Shown: piece by piece, positions 61,601 to 64,000 of the stretch
Position numbering within the stretch: the first letter of the stretch is position 1
How the letters are laid out: the number at the start of each line of letters is the position of its first letter
Origin: Epinephelus fuscoguttatus
Taxonomy: Eukaryota > Chordata > Actinopteri > Perciformes > Serranidae
Length of the DNA stretch: 64,000 nucleotides
NCBI RefSeq assembly: GCF_011397635.1
Contig: NC_064759.1
Location: forward strand, 20,236,428-20,300,427
Direction: 5' to 3'
Made by a program: the position numbers and the translations under genes
The notes under the pieces: model-generated
The model's database searches: none
Told to the model about the DNA's origin: nothing
Seen by the model: the letters and a program-made list of their open reading frames with translations, nothing else

Positions 61601-64000
61601 TATTGTTTATTTCACCGATCTAAACAGAATTTCTTACCAAACCCTAATTCATTTAACGCATTGCTTTATAAACAGTGGGATAAATTGTGATTTTGTTTTC
61701 TATTTTGGCGTCCTTACGCTGCGATATCTTGCCATCCAACCCTATTGTTGTTGTTGATCGCTTTCCGTTGAACTCAAATTGAAGGTTCACGAGACGTCTG
61801 CTGGTGGTGGTCAGGTAAATCAGGTAGATTAAAAAGTGCTTTTAGGATTAATCTCCTTCAATAGGAAGCAGATTTTATTTATTTATTTGCCGTCTGTCAA
61901 CAACTAACAGGCTTCACATTGTATTTTCACATAATCCCGGCGAACAAACACAAAGGTTGAGGATATCTCATTGATAAATACCCTTTTACAATAGGCAACG
62001 TTCCTGCATGGTGATGATGACCTGAAATACAGTCCCTGAGCAGCAACGTGTACACTGTAACTAAAAACAGGAACTGTGTCGTTTTAAAACAACACAGACA
62101 CATTTGTTTTGTCCTATCTGATCTTATCTTTGTAGTATCAGCCACATGCTCTATACCACTCCCATTGTATCACATGCATCAACAACCAGTCACACACTGC
62201 AATCTATTGTCTGTTTATTGAAAATGGCAATGTCCAGTAAGAAAAAAAAAAAAAAAAAAAAAAAAATCAACAATAATTTTATATGTCCTGCTGTCTCCAC
62301 TACTGGGTGTTCATCTGACTGTGATAATATTGCAAAAAGCTTCCCTGCACACAAGGTAAACTAATAAAATTAACTTTGTTGATACCTGATTGGACAGTAA
62401 CTTTCTCAGTGGGATTAAAACTCTTTCTTACAGGTGTATCCTGGGTTTTTAGTGCATAATAAATTACTATGGGCAAATACAAACAAAACAAAAGTAATAA
62501 TTGTTATCAAAAAACCCATGGGAAGAACTAAACACGCAGCCGGGACACTGTTTTGCAGTATTTATTATAACTTTAATCTAGGTTAGAGTAGTTTAAACTG
62601 CTGGGAAGTATTTAGCAATTAAAAATGAAATAGCATTTAAGCATCTCCATGTAAAAGAATATGGGCAATCATATTCTTGATATTCCATTAAATGATACTT
62701 ACATCTATATTTTCCTCATCTACTACTTTTTTTGTTGCAGTTGCTAATGATTTTGCAAGTGTCGAAGTGTATTGCATTACAGTGAGAGGTGTTTCTAATG
62801 TTCAATCTACCATTATTCATGTAACGTAAATGAACAAATACAAATGCCAGCTTACAGTCTAACAAATCTTATCACTTCTCTCTAAAACAACAACAATTTT
62901 AACAAAATCTTAACCTTTATGAAGGTGGGATTTATTGCAGGGTTGTTTTATTAGACCCGATTCAGTCAGTCGACTACTCACAGTCAATACATATGCATTA
63001 ATCCATACATTTCCACTCGTGCGTGGTAATCCTGACATCACCACACTAAACTGAAGTGAAAGAAAAGAACTGTATTCTGGTCACTGCTATTCACTGTTGA
63101 ACTTGCTCCTGAAACCTGGCACCTCTTAGCCTTCACAAGTGCATCACTACTAGGTGTGCAAGGTGATCCAGTGGGCCGAATTGGACCCTTTGGCGGGCCG
63201 GTTTTGGCCCCAGGGTCGTATGTTTGACACCCCTGCTTTAGACTTTAACTTTTAGGGAACAGTGTACATACAGAATGCCCTGCATTCATCTGTTCTCTTC
63301 TCCCATCTCTTGCCCATACAGAATTAAGTATTTTTGTATTATGGCTGATTTTCTGGCATAGCAGACTCCCAGTGTTCAGCATGCCACCTTGTTTGTTTGT
63401 TTTGTCACAGAGCAAGATTAACTAATAGAATTTGCTGAAAAAGAAACATGTAACAAGTCAAAATGGAGTATTGTCATCAGTGGAAATTGTGGTTGAAACA
63501 TGTGTTCTGTCTTGTACGTGCAGTTGTGAGTTTAAATGTGTCAACGTGTTTTACGGCAGCTGCCAGTTGTAACTATCGCAAAGAGTGTTCTAGTGTCTGT
63601 GCTCGTTCTCTTCCTGGCATGTGCCCCATTTACCTCGGCACACTGCTTGGACTCATGTGGTGAACATTGTGTGAAATCCTCACGTGCATGGGGCTTTTGT
63701 GGAGTCCTGGCATTCATGTGCAGATGGGATAACCCACAGTGTCCTCTGTTCGTGCACACTCGGGGACAAATACTCAAACATAAACAAGCACACTAACAAC
63801 AAATCCAATTTTCTACCATGTGGTGAGCCCAAAAGTTAAGTCAGCACTTCAGTTCACAGCACACAGTGTAAGTCATAGGAGTGAGAGCGGTAAAGCACAG
63901 ACATGGGAGGCAGTGAGGTCAAAGGTTAAAGGTTAGATCATGGGTGCAAGTTTTGTTTCAACATTGGAGGGGGAAACATGTGAAGGGGGTAGATACTCAA
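61601..64000. other. Region upstream of akirin1
   Basis: No further gene was recognised on either strand. It contains a poly(A) run (about 62239-62266) and a hAT end remnant (63158-63235). A search by eye for the neighbour expected from human synteny (NDUFS5) found nothing in these 2.4 kb. Confidence 0.5.
63158..63235. mobile_element. Solo end of a hAT-like element
   Basis: Read on the minus strand it starts CAGGGGTGTCAAACATACG and continues with GGGGCCAAAACCGGCCCGCC. The opposite end was not found, so this is a truncated copy. Confidence 0.5.

Noticed and set aside
61545-61620. Plus-strand [11 protein letters not shown] reading frame divergent from akirin1
   Set aside because: Short, stops quickly, no domain; the ATGGCGG is better read as a promoter word.
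61601-64000. Search for an ndufs5 homologue or other next gene
   Set aside because: No exon with recognisable protein sequence was seen on either strand.
1-64000. CRISPR arrays, bacterial operons, tRNA or rRNA genes, viral genes
   Set aside because: None seen; tRNA-like boxes occur only within SINEs, and the short direct repeats are microsatellites.

Overview
The window is nuclear DNA of a ray-finned fish, most likely a percomorph teleost. It has spliced vertebrate genes with GT-AG introns, AT-rich intergenic DNA, tRNA-derived SINEs and many short DNA transposons flanked by TTAA or 8-bp duplications. There is no sign of bacterial, viral or CRISPR content. Five complete protein-coding genes were reconstructed exon by exon. 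Each keeps its reading frame from ATG to stop across every junction.

Layout: 1-6879 is intergenic DNA with MITEs and two stretches that look like non-coding regulatory DNA. rragc (minus strand, seven coding exons, 23502 to 6880) encodes the RagC GTPase of lysosomal mTORC1 signalling. A 942-bp head-to-head promoter region (23503-24444) separates it from mycbp (plus strand, five coding exons, 24445 to 26564). gja9 (minus, single coding exon, 30220 to 28724) is a connexin. rhbdl2 (minus, seven coding exons, 43875 to 35793) is an intramembrane serine protease. akirin1 (minus, five coding exons, 61347 to 49657) is a nuclear transcription cofactor and ends in an 11-base coding exon. 61348-64000 holds the akirin1 5' region and DNA with no recognised gene.

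The gene order rragc-mycbp-gja9-rhbdl2-akirin1 is that of human 1p34, so this is a conserved syntenic block. The genes do not form one pathway. Relative to the human arrangement as I recall it, mycbp and akirin1 are each flipped.

I found no previously undescribed biological system. The observations most worth checking are: GTTAGC/GCTAGC-type words clustered just inside the first intron of three genes; nested transposon insertions with readable target-site duplications; a fold-back PIF/Harbinger remnant; a near-perfect hairpin between mycbp and gja9; a minimal uORF ending two bases before the gja9 start; and candidate regulatory DNA in the left flank.
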